Shown: piece after piece, positions 63,465-64,000 of the stretch
Layout of the letters: each line of letters starts with the position of its first letter
Position numbering within the stretch: position 1 is the stretch's first letter
Source of the DNA: Sphingobacterium bovistauri
GTDB lineage: Bacteria; Bacteroidota; Bacteroidia; Sphingobacteriales; Sphingobacteriaceae
DNA length: 64,000 bases
Direction: 5' to 3'
Assembly: GCF_020295405.1 (NCBI RefSeq)
Contig: NZ_JADEYP010000006.1
Span: forward strand, 94,661-158,660
Notes under the pieces: model-generated
What the model saw: only the letters and a program-made list of their open reading frames with translations
Database searches by the model: none
What the model was told of the DNA's origin: nothing
Translations under genes and position numbers: made by a program

Positions 63465-63839
63465 ATGATAAAATCCAAATTAATAGATTCCATACAAATT
63501 GGACAAGTTGAATTTGAAGCTTATATAACAATTGATGAAAATAATTTAGAAGCCTTTGCTGTTTATTTGGATAAATCAAATGAACCGCTGTTAGTCTTTC
63601 AACAAATTTCAAACAACTTTAACGTTGAGATTAAAATCAATCAAAAATTAGTTGATGAGTTACAACAATATAAATCAAAAGATATTGATCAAAGAAAAGA
63701 GCATTATAAAATATTTCAGGAATTTGTGTTGAATGCTGAGCAAAAAGCGAAAGAAATTGCATTTCAAGACACCAAATTGAATTACTTCACTGATATAAAA
63801 CTAATTAAAAGCATCGAACAAGCTTATCTAATCGACTAA
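63465..63839 (+). CDS. Hypothetical protein
   Basis: 124 residues, no signal peptide. A beta-rich first half (SIQIGQVEFEAYITIDENNLEAFAVYLDK) and a helical lysine/glutamate-rich second half. Family not recognised. Framed by a -7 element and a downstream hairpin. Confidence 0.65.
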   Translation: MIKSKLIDSIQIGQVEFEAYITIDENNLEAFAVYLDKSNEPLLVFQQISNNFNVEIKINQKLVDELQQYKSKDIDQRKEHYKIFQEFVLNAEQKAKEIAFQDTKLNYFTDIKLIKSIEQAYLID

Positions 63840-63903
63840 AAAAAGTATTTCTATTTTCTTTTCAAAAGTTTAGAGACACTGTCTTATAAAGTGTGTAAAT
63901 AAT

Positions 63904-63941
63904 AAAATGTGGAGTTCATAAATAATTGGATTCCACATTTT
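63904..63941 (+). terminator. Hairpin after the 124-residue gene
   Basis: 10-bp stem AAAATGTGGA / TCCACATTTT with a loop of 18 bases, followed by TATTTAC. A plausible terminator, weaker than the others because of the long loop. Confidence 0.5.
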
Positions 63942-63962
63942 TATTTACATAACTTTATTATT

Positions 63963-64000
63963 ATGATTGACAGAGAATCATTATTAAACGACAAAGAGTT
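63963..64000 (+). CDS. Start of a gene running off the window
   Basis: ATG at 63963 opens MIDRESLLNDKE and stays open to the edge. A TAACTTTA (-7-like, one mismatch) ends 5 bases before it. Too short to identify. Confidence 0.3.
   Translation, partial: MIDRESLLNDKE

Overview
The window is AT-rich Bacteroidota DNA, most likely from Sphingobacteriaceae (Sphingobacterium-like). The evidence is family content: gldC, an S46 dipeptidyl peptidase, GLPGLI and DUF4834 proteins, a histone H1-like protein, fimbrillin-like lipoproteins, an OstA-like protein and a Reg_prop/LytTR sensor pair. Starts mostly lack a strong Shine-Dalgarno sequence, and many genes are preceded by the Bacteroidota -7 element TAnnTTTG. 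The genus is inference.

Layout. 1-8030: a truncated membrane protein, an A-type Fe-S carrier, then ileS, a DksA-like protein, lspA, an M28 peptidase, an RmlD-like reductase and an acyl-CoA thioesterase, all forward. 8047-24003 (reverse): a LytTR response regulator and its Reg_prop histidine kinase, followed on the same strand by a four-gene surface operon (collagen-like lipoprotein, outer-membrane barrel, 2119-residue secreted protein, fibronectin-III protein). 24122-26557 (reverse): a compact operon of DEAD-box helicase, small membrane protein, gldC and an EVE protein. 26673-39251: S46 peptidase, histone H1-like protein, GLPGLI plus outer-membrane receptor pair, M20 dipeptidase, PlsC-type acyltransferase, a DUF2795 protein, a barrel-like protein, a Crp/Fnr regulator and an FAD oxidoreductase.

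39285-43671 is a tryptophan locus. It has a promoter, a 15-codon leader peptide with three consecutive Trp codons, mutually exclusive hairpins forming an attenuator, then trpD, trpF, trpB and trpA. No trpC, trpE or trpG lies in the window. Where trpC often sits, between trpD and trpF, there is a GIY-YIG nuclease gene with an in-frame stop, packed between palindromic repeats.

43724-54208 holds two copies of a small-peptide gene followed by a fimbrillin-like lipoprotein (45279-47291 and 51168-53292). They are separated by asnS, a YciO-like gene and a FemAB-like gene, and followed by a RarD-like transporter. 54223-64000 is mostly housekeeping: a DUF721 (DciA-like) protein, recF, DUF4834, a membrane protein, tilS, an OstA-like protein, an RdgB-type pyrophosphatase, hypotheticals and a deoxyhypusine-synthase-like protein without the catalytic lysine. 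No tRNA, rRNA, CRISPR array, prophage or complete insertion sequence was recognised.

The most interesting items are the sensor-linked collagen/giant-protein surface operon, the complete trp attenuator, the repeat-borne GIY-YIG element in the trp operon, the repeated peptide plus fimbrillin loci (one with a G8 tract), and a set of genes whose promoter-like box lies 4-5 bases before the start codon, suggesting leaderless mRNAs.
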